Source: Pseudidiomarina woesei
GTDB taxonomy: Bacteria > Pseudomonadota > Gammaproteobacteria > Enterobacterales > Alteromonadaceae
Direction of reading: 5' to 3'
Assembly: GCF_001418345.1 (NCBI RefSeq)
Contig: NZ_LIPW01000011.1
Coordinates: 1 to 48,938, forward strand
Length of the DNA stretch: 48,938 nt
Shown here: in pieces, positions 48,437-48,938 of the stretch
Position numbering within the stretch: the first letter of the stretch is position 1
Layout of the letters: every line of letters starts with the position of its first letter
Made by a program: the position numbers and the translations under genes
Notes under the pieces: generated by a model
What the model was told of the DNA's origin: nothing
The model's input: the letters and a program-made list of their open reading frames with translations, nothing else
Database searches by the model: none

Positions 48437-48938
48437 TTGAGATTTAACATTGTTTTATTGGTATGCCTAGTCGCTGGATGTGCTGGTTTGCCGGATTATG
48501 CAGAACCGCCAACTGATACACCCTCTTCTAAGCTACTATTTAAACACGATTTTGAAGCACCTTTTCTTGGGTACTCAACATTTGTAAATGTTCATACAGA
48601 AGAAGAACCTTGTGGCAAATCGTTTGGCTCTGATAGCGGTGCAAGACTTGTGGTTTTAGACAAGGGTAATCCACTAATTTCTGAGTTGAATCCAGCCGGT
48701 GTAAGATTGTCAATAGATAAGAAATATACTTTTATGATTTTGTCAGTTGCTGGCCCAATTAATTGCGCTATCTACACCTCATTTAGTCCCAAAGCAAATG
48801 AGAGTTATGAAATTAAAGTTTCTGGTGAACTTCATTCGTTTTCAAGATCATGCAAGGCTGAGCTATTTAAGGCGGATGAAAATACTAAACAATTGTCTCC
48901 GGTAGAGTTTGAATATTATGGTAATTGTCACGAGTCTG
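48437..48938 (+). CDS. Unrecognised lipoprotein, 5' part (cut by window end)
   Basis: From a TTG start five bases after GAGGAG, the frame stays open for about 167 codons to the window end. The product opens with a lipoprotein signal (RFNIVLLVCLVAGC; lipobox VAGC, Cys at about residue 15), then a Pro/Thr-rich linker and a beta-rich part with several Cys residues (CGKSFG, NCAIY, SCKAEL, GNCH) that may form disulphides. I recognise no family. The gene is visibly more AT-rich than the glm/atp genes. It faces away from the integrase fragment, where a first integron cassette would lie. Confidence 0.78.
   Translation, partial: MRFNIVLLVCLVAGCAGLPDYAEPPTDTPSSKLLFKHDFEAPFLGYSTFVNVHTEEEPCGKSFGSDSGARLVVLDKGNPLISELNPAGVRLSIDKKYTFMILSVAGPINCAIYTSFSPKANESYEIKVSGELHSFSRSCKAELFKADENTKQLSPVEFEYYGNCHES

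Overview
The window is a stretch of a gammaproteobacterial chromosome that contains the replication origin. Gene order around the origin (mioC - oriC - mnmG - rsmG - parA - parB - atpIBEFHAGDC - glmU - glmS), a Vibrio/Alteromonadales-style polar flagellar gene set with a sigma-28 (FliA) regulon, MASE1-GGDEF proteins, a periplasmic M1 peptidase, and an integrase of the chromosomal-integron type all suggest a marine Alteromonadales-like bacterium. Idiomarinaceae is plausible, but I cannot prove it from sequence alone. Base composition is near even over most of the window and turns AT-rich in the last ~700 bases.

Layout. 1-1170: the 3' end of a flagellin gene, a small helical protein and FlaG. 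The last two each sit behind a near-perfect sigma-28 promoter. 1185-12500: fliE (minus strand), divergent from a long, tightly packed fliF-fliR operon (plus) for the MS ring, C ring, export ATPase and export gate. 12501-12642: a heptanucleotide repeat hairpin lying between convergent operons. 12643-21916: flgL-flgB on the minus strand (hook, rod, rings, hook-junction proteins). 22068-23649: flgA, then flgMN behind a third sigma-28 promoter. fliD, fliS, the flrABC regulators and flhB/flhA are not in the window.

23650-28995 (minus): two small exported-protein units, one with a membrane protein, a PQQ-type sugar dehydrogenase and an S1/P1-type nuclease, the other with an M1 metallopeptidase and a DUF6702-like partner. 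29160-31982 (plus): two tandem MASE1-GGDEF paralogues; the first has an intact GGDEF motif and I-site, the second has lost both. mioC follows and leads into oriC (about 32461-32853), which has DnaA boxes, 11 GATC sites and an AT-rich unwinding-type segment.

32854-47474 (plus): tRNA and rRNA modification (mnmG, rsmG), chromosome partition (parA, parB), the complete F1Fo ATP synthase operon closed by a strong terminator, then glmU and glmS, which make UDP-GlcNAc.

47488-48938: just past glmS is a minus-strand integron-type tyrosine recombinase with a large in-frame internal deletion that removes the integron-specific region and the catalytic-lysine hairpin. Diverging from it, where cassettes would lie, is an AT-rich leader with a palindrome and the start of an unrecognised lipoprotein gene cut by the window end. 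I read this as a decayed integron platform. The most notable items are the broken integrase with its possible cassette, the sigma-28-driven unknown 116-aa protein, the heptamer hairpin, the single-domain FlgJ and the active/degenerate cyclase pair beside oriC.
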